IMG/VR virus record: IMGVR_UViG_3300027983_000043
Span: 1-37,245 of that record
Length of the DNA stretch: 37,245 bases
Origin: a virus
Direction: 5' to 3' (one strand)
The notes under the pieces are model-generated. The model did not search any database and was not told where the DNA came from. It worked only from the letters and a program-made list of their open reading frames with translations. Positions 28,565 to 37,245 of this stretch are shown here, piece after piece (position 1 is the stretch's first letter; each line of letters opens with the position of its first letter). A program made the translations under genes and the position numbers.

Positions 28565-28601
28565 GCCCTTTCTTGCTCACCTTCCTTGAAAGGGAAACAA
28601 A

Positions 28602-29000
28602 ATGGCTATCAGCGACGACAACAAATACCTACTGAATAATAAAATGGGCGCGGTAGCTCATAAAGTTCAGCTTGGAACTCTTATCGAAGCGGCGGAAGAA
28701 GGCGGACTTGCAGCAGGAGCGGTTGCTTTAGCTAACCTAGCTACAGGCATTGTTCCTAGTCACGTTGTTAAGTTTGCAGGGAAGCACACATCGACCGCTA
28801 ACGGCGGCGGAGTAAATGCAGTCACTGTCACAGGCGTTGCAGCTACTGACGTTGTAATTGCTACGCTTCAGACTGCTGGCTCTACACCTAGAACTATCCT
28901 CACCGCAATTCCTACTACGAATACAATTACAGTTACTTTCAGCGGTGATCCTTCAACAGATCATATCGTTAGCTACATGGTTCTTAGAGCGGCAGCCTAA
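28602..29000 (+). CDS. Small capsid-associated protein, candidate decoration protein
   Basis: The 132-residue product starts MAISDDNKYLLNNKMGAVAH with SD GAAAGGG. The N-terminal helix is followed by a beta-rich domain (ANGGGVNAVTVTGVAATDVV, TNTITVTFSGDPSTDHIVSY) typical of small phage head proteins that sit on the capsid surface. It lies directly after the major capsid gene. There are no enzymatic motifs. Confidence 0.65.
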   Translation: MAISDDNKYLLNNKMGAVAHKVQLGTLIEAAEEGGLAAGAVALANLATGIVPSHVVKFAGKHTSTANGGGVNAVTVTGVAATDVVIATLQTAGSTPRTILTAIPTTNTITVTFSGDPSTDHIVSYMVLRAAA

Positions 29001-29026
29001 ATAAAAAACATTAAGGAGACTAGAAT

Positions 29027-29560
29027 ATGAATTTTATCAGATTAATTACTTTTGTTATCACCGCGTTTTTTCTCTCGTCATCGGCCCAGGCATCTTGGAA
29101 CCAGATCGATATCACTAATGCTAACAACGGTGAATCTGTGACCAAGAATGCAACCGATCACGGTAAAAAGTTTGGAAGCGGAAAGTGCGTATTTAATCCA
29201 AGCGCGACCTCTGCTTCAAGGGCTGTTGCAGCTCATGGTTGCGGCCTGACCATTCCAAAAAATGCAATTGTTACCAGAGCGGTTTATAAAGTTGTAACGA
29301 CTTTTACATCTGCTGATGATTCCGCTACGCTCGCTATTAAGATTGTAGGTGCAAACGATGTTGTAAGCGCAGCTGCTATTAGTTCGGGCACTACATGGGA
29401 CGCTGCTGGTCCAATTTTAGGGATACCGGTTACAGCGACGGCAGCAACATGGCTCACCACGACCGTTGATAGTGAAGTAACTTTCACAGTAGCGGTTCAA
29501 GCTTTGACAGCAGGAAAGCTAGTCCTCTGGGTTGAGTGGTTTTACTTCGGTGATATCTAA
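29027..29560 (+). CDS. Structural-type protein with an N-terminal Sec signal peptide
   Basis: The 177-residue product starts MNFIRLITFVITAFFLSSSA, then QASWNQ: a clear signal peptide with an AQA-S cleavage-type site. SD AAGGAG is ideal. The mature part (YKVVTTFTSADDSATLAIKI, LTAGKLVLWVEWFYF) looks like a family of phage head/decoration-type beta proteins. Two Cys are present (KCVFN, HGCGL), which could form a disulfide in the periplasm. A secreted structural-type protein is unexpected within a head gene cluster. Confidence 0.7.
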   Translation: MNFIRLITFVITAFFLSSSAQASWNQIDITNANNGESVTKNATDHGKKFGSGKCVFNPSATSASRAVAAHGCGLTIPKNAIVTRAVYKVVTTFTSADDSATLAIKIVGANDVVSAAAISSGTTWDAAGPILGIPVTATAATWLTTTVDSEVTFTVAVQALTAGKLVLWVEWFYFGDI

Positions 29561-29569
29561 ATAAAACTG

Positions 29570-29585
29570 GGGAGCTTCGGCTCCC
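29570..29585 (+). terminator. UUCG-capped hairpin
   Basis: GGGAGC-TTCG-GCTCCC forms a perfect 6-bp stem with an extra-stable UUCG loop. There is no plus-strand U-run; on the minus strand it is followed by CAGTTTTATTT and could stop antisense transcripts. Confidence 0.5.
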
Positions 29586-29602
29586 TACCTCTGAGGTGAT
29601 AC

Positions 29603-29827
29603 ATGGCAGACCGTGGACATTTGCAGACCCAAGCGCAAGAACTCATAAAACAGTACATCGTTTATGATGCGAGTTTGCGACCAGAGTACGTTTATACGGT
29701 TCAGGCCGATGCTTTAAACGGCACTCCCTGTTCAGCTGTTCGCTACTCATATGACGGCGCAACTAGCCGCGTGGTATACATGAAAGAATTCACCTCAGTA
29801 TGGAATTCGTCTTGGGAGGTTTTCTAA
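29603..29827 (+). CDS. Small structural-region protein, unknown
   Basis: The 74-residue product starts MADRGHLQTQAQELIKQYIV with SD GAGGTGAT. Short beta-type repeats (YVYTVQADALNGTPCSAVRY, SYDGATSRVVYMKEF) suggest a virion or assembly protein. It is followed by the tail-fibre gene after one base. Confidence 0.65.
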   Translation: MADRGHLQTQAQELIKQYIVYDASLRPEYVYTVQADALNGTPCSAVRYSYDGATSRVVYMKEFTSVWNSSWEVF

Positions 29828-29828
29828 G

Positions 29829-31892
29829 ATGATTTTCAACCACCACCGGTTCCAGATCTGGAGTAAATCTCAGCATCCATATGTCCACGCACTGGCGGAC
29901 TTTGGATACAGTAATGCTGCGTTACCTGCTGGTTCAGTGACGAATCTGGAACAGGCGATGAACTGGGTTTTTGCGGTTCTGTATCCGAATACTCAGGATG
30001 CGGTCGCAACAGTCGGCGATCTCCCTGCCGTTGGAAATACAATCAACGACATGCGCGTTGTCATTGATGACGGCGACGGCAAAGCAGCAACGTACCGCTG
30101 GGAGCAACGTGAGGGTTCCGCCTCTGCCTCCTGGCACAAAATCTATGATATGGATTGGGGTTATGACTCCATTCTATCCGGGTTCCTCGGACATACGCAA
30201 GATTTATATGTGAATAAATACGGCAGAGACGATGTTGACGCAGCTGGCGACTTGCTTACAGGCATTAACGCTGGACAACATGTTTACGGCGGCAAAACTG
30301 CTGGCTCTCATCTTACTTTACATGCAAACAGCGGCGACGGGACGGGAGCGCAAACAGGCTACATCCAAGCAGCTGACAATATAAGACCGGCTACAGATAG
30401 CGTATCGTCTCTCGGAACAACAGGTGAGAGATGGCTTAAGATTTGGTCCGATGAGATTACGGTAGGAACGCTCACGCTCTCAGGCGGCTCGATATTAGAT
30501 TCCTCGGGAGCTATCGATTTCGGAAATGAGAATCTTACCACTACAGGAAGCGTCGGAGCCACCTCCGCAGGCATTGGAACGCTTTCATTAGTCGGCGGTT
30601 CCATAACCGATTCAAGTGGAGCTATTAGTTTTAACAATGAGAATCTTTCGACTTCTGGTTCTATTACTGTTGGCACTCTACTTTTGGCTGGTAGTTCTAT
30701 CACCGATAGTAGTGGGACAATAAATTTTGGAAACGAAGATCTCGGGACAACTGGGAACGTCACTGGCACAAATATATTTGGCGGCACTGGTGATTTCGGG
30801 AATATCCTGATATCTGGCAATACGATTTCGACCACTAATGCCGACGGCGATATTCTCTTAGATCCAAACGGGATCGGAGATGTCGAGATAGTCTCGGGCA
30901 CCCTCATAACACTTCATCAAATGGTGACAGGCGATGTCGCTATTGTGGGGTCTCTCGCGGCCGACGACCTGCTTTTAAACGGCAGCACAATCTCAACAAC
31001 AGCTGTAAACGCAGATATAACTTTCGATCCAAACGGCTCAGGAGATGTAATCTCAGCCGCGCATTTTATTCCCGCAATTGACGATTCTTTAGACCTGGGG
31101 GCTCCGAGTTTATCCTGGAATAATGCTTATATTTCAAACAGCATCAGTGACGGCACCAACGCGATAACGATGGCGAACCTGCTTACTTTTAGAGCAGTCG
31201 GCACTCCAAGCACAGGTCACAGTCTCTTTTGGGACGGCACAAAGTGGGTTTCCTCTGCTGCTGATACTGAGATCGACCACGGCACTATATCTGGTCTGGG
31301 CGACGATGATCACACCATATATGGTCTCTTAGCAGGCAGATCTGGGGGTCAGACACTAACAGGTGGCAGCGCAGCTAATAATAACCTGACTCTTGAATCT
31401 ACCTCTGACGTTACCAAGGGGAACATTCTATTTTCCTCGGTTCCAGCGCCAACAGCAGATAACGCGACTACGCTCGGAGCCGTCGCAAAACGTTGGACCG
31501 ACCTCCACATGAACGGCCAGGCTTTCGGGCTTAGGCTTGCCAACTACACAACCGCAGGGCGTCCCGCAGCTTCCGCAGGCGCAATCGGTCGCGTGGTTTA
31601 CGATACTGACCTCAAAGATATCTTCATCGATCTCGGCGGGACTTGGTATCAGATCTCAAGCGAAAAATATTATGTAGAGGACGCAGCCAACTGGGACGGC
31701 TCTCAAACTACCGTCACCTACGACGTATCTGGCACAGTCGATAACTCAAGGGCGCTCAACTGGGTCTTAAAAAATAACAGCAACAATTATATGCAGGTCG
31801 GCGCTGAAATCGATTTCCCTACCGTAGGGCAGGTCAGGGTCACCGTAGGCATTGAGCTCGCAGCCGGTACTTACACATTGGTTGGGAGGTAA
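29829..31892 (+). CDS. Tail fibre / tailspike-like protein with internal repeats
   Basis: The 687-residue protein starts MIFNHHRFQIWSKSQHPYVH. The middle has three copies of a module like GTLxLxGGSITDSSGAIxFG followed by NENLTTTGS (about 30465-30765) and two like STTxADGDIxLDPNGxGDV (30805-31060), typical of elongated trimeric beta fibres. The C-terminal part includes LHMNGQAFGLRLANYTTAGR and a lectin-like ending. It is probably host-receptor binding, with the N terminus attached to the tail. Confidence 0.75.
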   Translation: MIFNHHRFQIWSKSQHPYVHALADFGYSNAALPAGSVTNLEQAMNWVFAVLYPNTQDAVATVGDLPAVGNTINDMRVVIDDGDGKAATYRWEQREGSASASWHKIYDMDWGYDSILSGFLGHTQDLYVNKYGRDDVDAAGDLLTGINAGQHVYGGKTAGSHLTLHANSGDGTGAQTGYIQAADNIRPATDSVSSLGTTGERWLKIWSDEITVGTLTLSGGSILDSSGAIDFGNENLTTTGSVGATSAGIGTLSLVGGSITDSSGAISFNNENLSTSGSITVGTLLLAGSSITDSSGTINFGNEDLGTTGNVTGTNIFGGTGDFGNILISGNTISTTNADGDILLDPNGIGDVEIVSGTLITLHQMVTGDVAIVGSLAADDLLLNGSTISTTAVNADITFDPNGSGDVISAAHFIPAIDDSLDLGAPSLSWNNAYISNSISDGTNAITMANLLTFRAVGTPSTGHSLFWDGTKWVSSAADTEIDHGTISGLGDDDHTIYGLLAGRSGGQTLTGGSAANNNLTLESTSDVTKGNILFSSVPAPTADNATTLGAVAKRWTDLHMNGQAFGLRLANYTTAGRPAASAGAIGRVVYDTDLKDIFIDLGGTWYQISSEKYYVEDAANWDGSQTTVTYDVSGTVDNSRALNWVLKNNSNNYMQVGAEIDFPTVGQVRVTVGIELAAGTYTLVGR

Positions 31893-31895
31893 ATC

Positions 31896-34427
31896 TTGGC
31901 ATCTTCCGACGTTTCAGATTTTGTCCTCGGGATCACAGATAACTATCTGGACGGCGATCCTCGTGCGGCAAAAAAGCTAAATAACCTCGTGATTAACGAG
32001 AATAATAAGCTTGTCCAGCATCCTGGTCTGACGATTTATAACTCGTCGGCTCCGCAGCTGCCCCCAGGAAATCAGTCGGTTGATAGCCTCTATTACTTCG
32101 ATTCGACTCTTTTTGCGAAGTCTGGAGCGAGGCTCTATTTGATAAAAGACGGAGACTCGTCCTGGACGACTCTAGCAGGGCCAACGGGAAACGATGCTTT
32201 CGCAGATTCAGAACTCGGTGCGAAATGCTCATGGTCTGAGTCTCGCGGCCATCTGTTTATTACTCCAGGTCCAAGCACTAATAAAAAAGGCGGATGCCGG
32301 ACGGTAAAGGTTTACAGGAATGCAGCGAATACTTGGTATCTGGTCCAGGCTGGATTGCCTCGCTACAAAGATGCTACGGGCGGGGTCTCCGTGGAAAGCG
32401 ATGTTATCGGTACAAACGTTGTCTATTTCCGATATCTAGTTATGTCGATGTTTACCCGTACCTACGTTGCAAAAATCAACGGTGTTGACACGACTTTTAG
32501 GGATTTCGGTCAGCCAGTTGTGTTTGCAGACAGAGACAATGTAACAACTGGTACAAATATTGATTACGCTGGCAGCGAGAGTTATGTAAATAAAACGAAC
32601 GAAAATTTTGATACCACCGGGCTCAGGCTGGATACTTTTCGAACGAAAGCCGACGGAACCGAATTTTATATTGCGGTTAGCCAGCGCCAAGCCACTGGAC
32701 CGCATCCGTCCGATTCTACGCTGGGAACCATACAGGCCAAATGTTCTGTTCAAAGTTCAGCGTCTGCGGCGTCCGGACTCCATACTATGCACGTGGCGGA
32801 TATCGCTTTTTTCTATGTTGGTCAGAAAGTTACGCTTGATGACGGCGACAGCTCAGCAGTAACCAGATACGTGAGGACAGTTAGCTACACCACAAATGTT
32901 GTCGGACTTTCTGCGACTTTGGGAGGCGCAGCCTCGAATGACAGCGCATACACGACGGCACAGTCTTCTTACATAACATTCGACTACAGCGCCGATTCTC
33001 CGTCTGGATACGCCGAAGGCAATTATAACGACCCTACGCCTCCCTGTTATTTCTCGTCGATTGTGGACGGATATGGATGGTATGCAGCTCCTATTGATAC
33101 ATCCCTAACCAATAGGGACGCAGCCCACAGAGCGACCAGGGTTTTGCAGAGCAAGCCAACAGATCCGGACGGATGCCCATCGGGAAACTATGTCGATCTC
33201 GCGGTCGATGTCCTGACTGCCATGGGATATTTCGGCCAACATCCAATTGCCTGCTCAAGAAATAAGACCTACCGGATCGAGGGCCGACTGGATGCTTTCG
33301 GCGGCGGCGGTCTCCGTGGTGTTTTGGTATCTGAGACCGAGGGCGCAGTTTGCCAGGAAATGATACCGACTCCTTTCGGGCTATTATTCCAGTCTGAAAC
33401 AGGTTGGTGCGTAACTGACGGTTTCCAGGTCACAAACCTGAGTAAGAATCATCTTAGGACGACATATTCGGCTTTATCGAACAAATCCAAAGGTTCCGCC
33501 TGTTTTGACGCCTTAAACCAGAGAGCCTATTTCGGAACAGAATCGGCAGCTTTAACCCCGGCTGTATCTGGTAAAAATAACTCTGCATTTGTCCTAGATC
33601 TTAAAAGAAGCAAGGGCGGCGAGAACGGTGTTTTCACCACAATCTCGGCTGATGATAATTTTCAACCGGCAGCACTGCACTATGACTCGAAAAACAACAG
33701 GATTATAGTCGGCGACTCTCGCGGCTATGTCTTTAAGTTTGATGCGTCTAAAACAACGTTTCCCACCGTAAATACAGCTGTTGCGTATTCAACTTGGGGA
33801 GTTTCAGCGATCGTCTGGGAATGGATCACCTGCGCATTCTCGTTTGGTTCGTCCCGGATATCTAAATGGATGAGTGAGATTTGGCTGGTTTGTAAGAATC
33901 TCACAGGAAACCTCTCGATTGATTTCACATCGTACAAAGATGACCGCACTACGGGCGTAAGGATGAAAGCTGCGAGAGACCGCTCGATTACCTCTGGTTT
34001 ACATAAAATCAAACGCGGTTTTCCGAAAGGAAACCTGTCCTGTGTTTATGCTCAGCTGCAAATTAAAAAGGGTTTTGTCGTAATCGCCAGGAGTGATGAC
34101 TATGACCAAGCGGCCTTCAACAACGCGGGAAACACGGCTCTGATCGCATCGGGTGTATGGCCTTCTGACGGCACCGACGCCATGGTTGGTCATTACCTTT
34201 TTCCTGAGATTGCTGGGGCATATGATACAGGCTGGGTGATTTCGGCTCATTCAGGCGATACGCTCACGGTCTCAGATCCATCAAATAACTTACCTACCGC
34301 TACCAGCAATTGGGTCATTAAAGGCTATCCAAAAGCTGAAGGCGTTGAGATCCATTCACTCGGAATAGAACACCAGGTTCTCGGCGAGGGTTATCCGGAA
34401 AGGAGTGGTCAAGGTGGCAACACGTAA
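31896..34427 (+). CDS. Tail nozzle / tail-tube stabilisation-type protein
   Basis: The 843-residue protein uses a TTG start with an excellent SD (GGGAGG). Its N terminus (DFVLGITDNYLDGDPRAAKK, LNNLVINENNKLVQHPGLTI) is the hallmark of podoviral gp12/P22 gp10-like nozzle proteins. The beta-rich body with repeated LYYFDSTLFAKSGARLYLIK-type blades and VLDLKRSKGGENGVFT supports a propeller fold. It lies immediately before the adaptor, as in other podoviruses. It closes the tail channel after packaging. Confidence 0.75.
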   Translation: MASSDVSDFVLGITDNYLDGDPRAAKKLNNLVINENNKLVQHPGLTIYNSSAPQLPPGNQSVDSLYYFDSTLFAKSGARLYLIKDGDSSWTTLAGPTGNDAFADSELGAKCSWSESRGHLFITPGPSTNKKGGCRTVKVYRNAANTWYLVQAGLPRYKDATGGVSVESDVIGTNVVYFRYLVMSMFTRTYVAKINGVDTTFRDFGQPVVFADRDNVTTGTNIDYAGSESYVNKTNENFDTTGLRLDTFRTKADGTEFYIAVSQRQATGPHPSDSTLGTIQAKCSVQSSASAASGLHTMHVADIAFFYVGQKVTLDDGDSSAVTRYVRTVSYTTNVVGLSATLGGAASNDSAYTTAQSSYITFDYSADSPSGYAEGNYNDPTPPCYFSSIVDGYGWYAAPIDTSLTNRDAAHRATRVLQSKPTDPDGCPSGNYVDLAVDVLTAMGYFGQHPIACSRNKTYRIEGRLDAFGGGGLRGVLVSETEGAVCQEMIPTPFGLLFQSETGWCVTDGFQVTNLSKNHLRTTYSALSNKSKGSACFDALNQRAYFGTESAALTPAVSGKNNSAFVLDLKRSKGGENGVFTTISADDNFQPAALHYDSKNNRIIVGDSRGYVFKFDASKTTFPTVNTAVAYSTWGVSAIVWEWITCAFSFGSSRISKWMSEIWLVCKNLTGNLSIDFTSYKDDRTTGVRMKAARDRSITSGLHKIKRGFPKGNLSCVYAQLQIKKGFVVIARSDDYDQAAFNNAGNTALIASGVWPSDGTDAMVGHYLFPEIAGAYDTGWVISAHSGDTLTVSDPSNNLPTATSNWVIKGYPKAEGVEIHSLGIEHQVLGEGYPERSGQGGNT

Positions 34428-34911
34428 AAATCACCAGCTTGATATCAATCTTTCTAGCATCAAAGATAACGCGGTGCGATCTGCACTCGATTCTATTGTG
34501 TCCCAGGTAAACGCTCTTTCTCAAAACATCTCGGTTTCGACGAGCGTAAAGGCTCAAAAGATATCGACTCATAACGAGCTTTTCAAAGTCGATGAAGATG
34601 GGATGGTTCGCTGTAACTCATTAAATATTGACGGCGGCGGGCCGATAAAAATGAAGTCTTACAGCGGAACATTGGCTGGCGGCGGGACAACAACTCTCAG
34701 TTTCCCTACAGGCACTAAAATCATGGGCATCAGTGGCTGGTCTCAGTACGACGGTAATGCAGGCCAATACGCGCCTTTGGGTATTTTTTCCGATACCGTT
34801 CTCGCCGTCTATCCATCTGGTTCAAACAGTATTGTTTTGCTTAATGATGACGCTGTCGATTCAAACGACTACAGGATTATCGTATTTTACAATGACAGGG
34901 ATGATAAATAA
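34414..34911 (+). CDS. Virion-associated protein, unknown
   Basis: GTG 34414 (MATRKNHQLDINLSSIKDNA) has AAAGGAG eight bases upstream; GTG 34405 is too close to it. The 165-residue protein has an N-terminal helix (VRSALDSIVSQVNALSQNIS) and a beta C-terminal domain (KSYSGTLAGGGTTTLSFPTG). It may be a small fibre or tail plug, lying between nozzle and adaptor and overlapping the former by 14 nt. Confidence 0.6.
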   Translation: MATRKNHQLDINLSSIKDNAVRSALDSIVSQVNALSQNISVSTSVKAQKISTHNELFKVDEDGMVRCNSLNIDGGGPIKMKSYSGTLAGGGTTTLSFPTGTKIMGISGWSQYDGNAGQYAPLGIFSDTVLAVYPSGSNSIVLLNDDAVDSNDYRIIVFYNDRDDK

Positions 34912-35646
34912 ATGGCGATCACAACTAAATTTTGGACATGGACTGAGATCTGGGCAAAGATCAAATCAGAGCACGATATCGACGATGAAGATGATTTTAT
35001 CGACGAAGCCGAAGCCATGGGCTATGCAAATGACGCGATCGATGAGGCAGAAGCCGGGATCGCAACAATATACGAAGATTACTTCCTATCGAGGGCTTCG
35101 CTAACGCTGGTCAGTGGGCAGGACGAAATCGCAATGCCTGGGACGATCTACGCGCATAAAATCCGCAAAATCATCTATTTCAACGGCAGCATAATTTATC
35201 AGGTCGCACGCATCAGAGGGCTGGACAAATTCTTAGAATACAGACATTCTAGGTACAACCCAACAAACACCGCTGAATATCGCTATTTCATAGAAAACTC
35301 GACCGCTGGAAGCCCGAAGATTCTCATTTCCCCGGTGGCGTATGAATCAGGCGATAAAATGGAAATCTGGTTTATCCGCCAGGCCAACCGGATTGCAACA
35401 GGCACAGATGTTGTCGATATCCCTGAGTTCGCAAGTTTCGTTATGGATTTCCTCAGAGAGAGAATCGAAGCAAAACGCGGCGCTGGTAGCCCTCGGCATC
35501 AGGCGACACTTATGAAATTAAACGGGAGCCCAGACGGAACACTTACAGGCACTCGTCAGCTGATGATCGATACCCTGACAGCAATGGTTCCTGACGGAGA
35601 TAACGAGATTATCCCGGATTATTCACCATATAACGACATGAATTAA
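34912..35646 (+). CDS. Head-tail adaptor (podoviral connector)
   Basis: The 244-residue protein has the known podoviral adaptor pattern. FWTWTEIWAKIKSEHDIDDE is followed by GYANDAIDEAEAGIATIYED, YFLSRASLTLVSGQDEIAMP, IYAHKIRKIIYFNGSIIYQV, EYRYFIEN, and KMEIWFIRQANRI. Related proteins in short-tailed phages bind under the portal and connect it to the nozzle. The start directly follows the previous TAA. Confidence 0.8.
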   Translation: MAITTKFWTWTEIWAKIKSEHDIDDEDDFIDEAEAMGYANDAIDEAEAGIATIYEDYFLSRASLTLVSGQDEIAMPGTIYAHKIRKIIYFNGSIIYQVARIRGLDKFLEYRHSRYNPTNTAEYRYFIENSTAGSPKILISPVAYESGDKMEIWFIRQANRIATGTDVVDIPEFASFVMDFLRERIEAKRGAGSPRHQATLMKLNGSPDGTLTGTRQLMIDTLTAMVPDGDNEIIPDYSPYNDMN

Positions 35647-35657
35647 GGAGTGAAAAT

Positions 35658-36368
35658 ATGAGCGGTTGGGGCGGAGCGTTCGACGATCCATCTGGTGGTC
35701 CTGGCGGAATAGACCCAAGAACAGGTCTCCCGGATCTTAGTTATATGTATGCTGGGAATAAACTCAGTAACGATTTTACTCTCGGAAAAAATAATTACAA
35801 TACCGGGCAAAGCCATGTTAACAACCTGTCGAAATTCGCAAACAGTAAGGGTCCGAGTGCCTGGGCTGGAATGCAGAACCAAATGACAGACAACTACAGT
35901 AAGTTAGCTGCCGACCAAGTTGGCCGGGATGCTTCAGCTGCCTATGGCGGCGGGATGTCAAACCTCGCATCCTCTGGCGGTCTCGATGCCGGATCTCGCG
36001 AAAGACTTGCGTCTACCTCAGGCTTAGGCCGGATGCAGAATCTTCAGAACGTAAGCGGTCAAGGCAATATGCAAAAGATGCAAACCGGGATCGCCGATCA
36101 GCAGATGAAAATGGATGTCATGAAACAACTCCCAGGTATGCAGATGCAGCAGGGTGCGTTTAAAGCTGGCCTTGATCAGTTTGATGTGAACAACAACCTC
36201 GGCATGGGCAAGATGATTTACGGCGAGGGTGTTAAGTACCAGTCTGGTCAGGATCTCGCGGCGGCGCAGAAAGAAGCTGCTGATACAGCAAAGAAAACTG
36301 CAAACTATAAATTAGGAAAATGGGATTGGGTGGGCGGCAAGTTAGATGAAGCCAATAAGTGGTTTTGA
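35658..36368 (+). CDS. Internal virion / ejection-type protein
   Basis: The 236-residue product starts MSGWGGAFDDPSGGPGGIDP with SD AAGGAGTG. It is Gly/Met/Gln-rich (NLQNVSGQGNMQKMQTGIAD, LPGMQMQQGAFKAGLDQF) and helical, with few Cys. Composition and location behind the adaptor suit the internal core or ejected proteins of podoviruses, which cross the periplasm. It is not a recognised enzyme. Confidence 0.6.
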   Translation: MSGWGGAFDDPSGGPGGIDPRTGLPDLSYMYAGNKLSNDFTLGKNNYNTGQSHVNNLSKFANSKGPSAWAGMQNQMTDNYSKLAADQVGRDASAAYGGGMSNLASSGGLDAGSRERLASTSGLGRMQNLQNVSGQGNMQKMQTGIADQQMKMDVMKQLPGMQMQQGAFKAGLDQFDVNNNLGMGKMIYGEGVKYQSGQDLAAAQKEAADTAKKTANYKLGKWDWVGGKLDEANKWF

Positions 36369-36393
36369 ACAAATTAGATACTAGGGGATTTTT

Positions 36394-36723
36394 ATGGCTT
36401 GGTGGATACCATTAGCAATGGCAGCGGCCAGCGCGGCGCAAGAAAAGCAAAAAGTAGATAAAGCGAACGCAGTTCAAGCTCCAATTAATCAGGCAAAGGC
36501 AAAGTGGTCAGGCTGGACTGGGATGGAGCCGGGGCAGGTACAAATCGCCGATATGTTGGGTGCGGGGATGCAAGGCGCAGGCGCCGGAATGGCAATGAGT
36601 CAGAATATGGACAGGTCCGACGGCTACAACAACTGGTTGAACAGGCAGACAACAGATTCATCTGGAAATAGCTCAGCTTGGGGGCAGACAAGCCCTAATT
36701 CAGGCCAATACCGGACACCGTAA
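36394..36723 (+). CDS. Small ejection-type protein
   Basis: The 109-residue product starts MAWWIPLAMAAASAAQEKQK with SD AGGGGATTTTT. The N-terminal aromatic/Ala-rich amphipathic stretch and a Gly/Ala/Met-rich middle (MLGAGMQGAGAGMAMSQNMD) resemble phage proteins that interact with membranes during DNA ejection. It is part of the run of ejection-type genes. Confidence 0.6.
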   Translation: MAWWIPLAMAAASAAQEKQKVDKANAVQAPINQAKAKWSGWTGMEPGQVQIADMLGAGMQGAGAGMAMSQNMDRSDGYNNWLNRQTTDSSGNSSAWGQTSPNSGQYRTP

Positions 36724-36741
36724 TTTAAAAGGATCTGACCG

Positions 36742-37245
36742 ATGGATGGTTATAACGAGAATAGAGACCGGCAAAGCATGCAGGATTGGGCTTCGCTGTT
36801 TAATAATATGAAAAACGGTGTGCAAAGCGGCGCTGGTTCTGCGTGGGAAGCGGTAAAAGACGGGTTTAGCAAAATCCCTTCTCCGGCTGACAATATGCGG
36901 CGAATTGCAGGTAATACCTCGCAAGCAGGCGTTCCGCAAGGCTCGACATTTTCCGGCGAAGATCCAGTCAATCCTTACTCAGTAGCCATGCCCTATGACC
37001 GGGAGAACTTTGTCGAACAGATGCAGGCTCCGGATACTCAGGACCAACTATCAAGAATTTCCTCGGGTGCTCCGGCAAATAAAAAGCAGCGCGGACTACC
37101 TGCTTCAAACAACGGCAGTCCAGTCGATCCGACCTACGCAAATCTTTTAAAGCAAATGTACGACAAGGGGAATTCTACCGCCGAACTCCAACGCGGCGCA
37201 GCAGATGACATGCAGCCATTTGTTGACCAGATGTCTCAGGGTAAT
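36742..37245 (+). CDS. Ejection/internal virion protein, 3' end cut by window
   Basis: The frame from ATG 36742 (MDGYNENRDRQSMQDWASLF) has SD AAAAGGATC and remains open for 168 codons to the window edge. It is hydrophilic, Gln/Met/Pro-rich and low-complexity (FVEQMQAPDTQDQL, ADDMQPFVDQMSQGN), like the preceding genes. It probably continues as a large internal virion protein, perhaps with a lytic transglycosylase domain beyond the window. Confidence 0.6.
   Translation, partial: MDGYNENRDRQSMQDWASLFNNMKNGVQSGAGSAWEAVKDGFSKIPSPADNMRRIAGNTSQAGVPQGSTFSGEDPVNPYSVAMPYDRENFVEQMQAPDTQDQLSRISSGAPANKKQRGLPASNNGSPVDPTYANLLKQMYDKGNSTAELQRGAADDMQPFVDQMSQGN

Noticed and set aside
30359-30907. 182-codon minus-strand ORF inside the tail fibre gene
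   Set aside because: It is the antisense shadow of the repetitive fibre sequence and has no start context.
1-37245. Direct joining of the two window ends into a circle
   Set aside because: The right-end CDS would continue in the frame that stops at base 66, not in the open tail-fibre frame, so the ends do not obviously join; the window is more likely cut from a larger genome.
1-37245. tRNA genes, CRISPR arrays, insertion sequences
   Set aside because: No cloverleaf with conserved arms, no regular repeat-spacer array and no transposase were seen on either strand by eye.

Overview
This window is most of the genome of a short-tailed (podovirus-type) double-stranded DNA bacteriophage. The packaging, portal, scaffold, capsid, adaptor, tail-nozzle and ejection-type genes lie in one long plus-strand block (about 19.2 kb to the right edge). 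A tail-fibre-type gene entering from the left edge suggests that block continues outside the window and re-enters at the left (1-2.95 kb). Both ends are cut: the first CDS has no start and the last has no stop. The host cannot be named. A holin-like protein, a compact M15 peptidase endolysin without a wall-binding domain and a small lipoprotein fit a Gram-negative host, but this is inference.

Layout: (1) 0-2.95 kb, plus: tail fibre end, lipoprotein, a small one-TM protein and a holin-like protein, with a free-standing HNH endonuclease inserted on the minus strand. (2) 2.84-7.78 kb, minus: an early operon starting with RecE-like exonuclease and RecT-like annealing protein, followed by about sixteen tiny, translationally coupled genes. 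Many are cysteine-rich, and they share near-identical junction sequences. (3) 7.8-8.06 kb: a divergent control region with promoters and an operator-like inverted repeat. (4) 8.06-12.6 kb, plus: XRE-type regulator, AEP-type primase, AAA+/SF3-like helicase, ERCC4 nuclease, SSB and small zinc-binding proteins, then about 350 nt of structured non-coding sequence ending in a strong terminator. (5) 13.1-17.5 kb, minus: Acb2/Tad1-type anti-CBASS protein, M15 endolysin, small serine recombinase and a cluster of unknown small genes preceded by repeated leader sequences. (6) 17.5-19.2 kb: 1.7 kb without a convincing gene. It holds an AT-rich tract, palindromes and a direct-repeat (iteron) array with spacings mostly near multiples of 11 bp, so it is a candidate replication origin or operator array. 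(7) 19.2-37.2 kb, plus: the morphogenesis block.

The most unusual feature is in the terminase large subunit gene. An intein interrupts the Walker B motif. A complete HNH endonuclease gene (22060-22599) lies inside the intein in a different reading frame, and the terminase/intein frame stays open through the whole overlap. Homing endonucleases in inteins are normally fused in frame. Other points of interest are the iteron array with outlying copies elsewhere in the genome, two kinds of small-gene cassette with repeated junctions or leaders, coupled minigenes of 9-10 codons, an anti-CBASS candidate and a structural-type protein with a Sec signal peptide.
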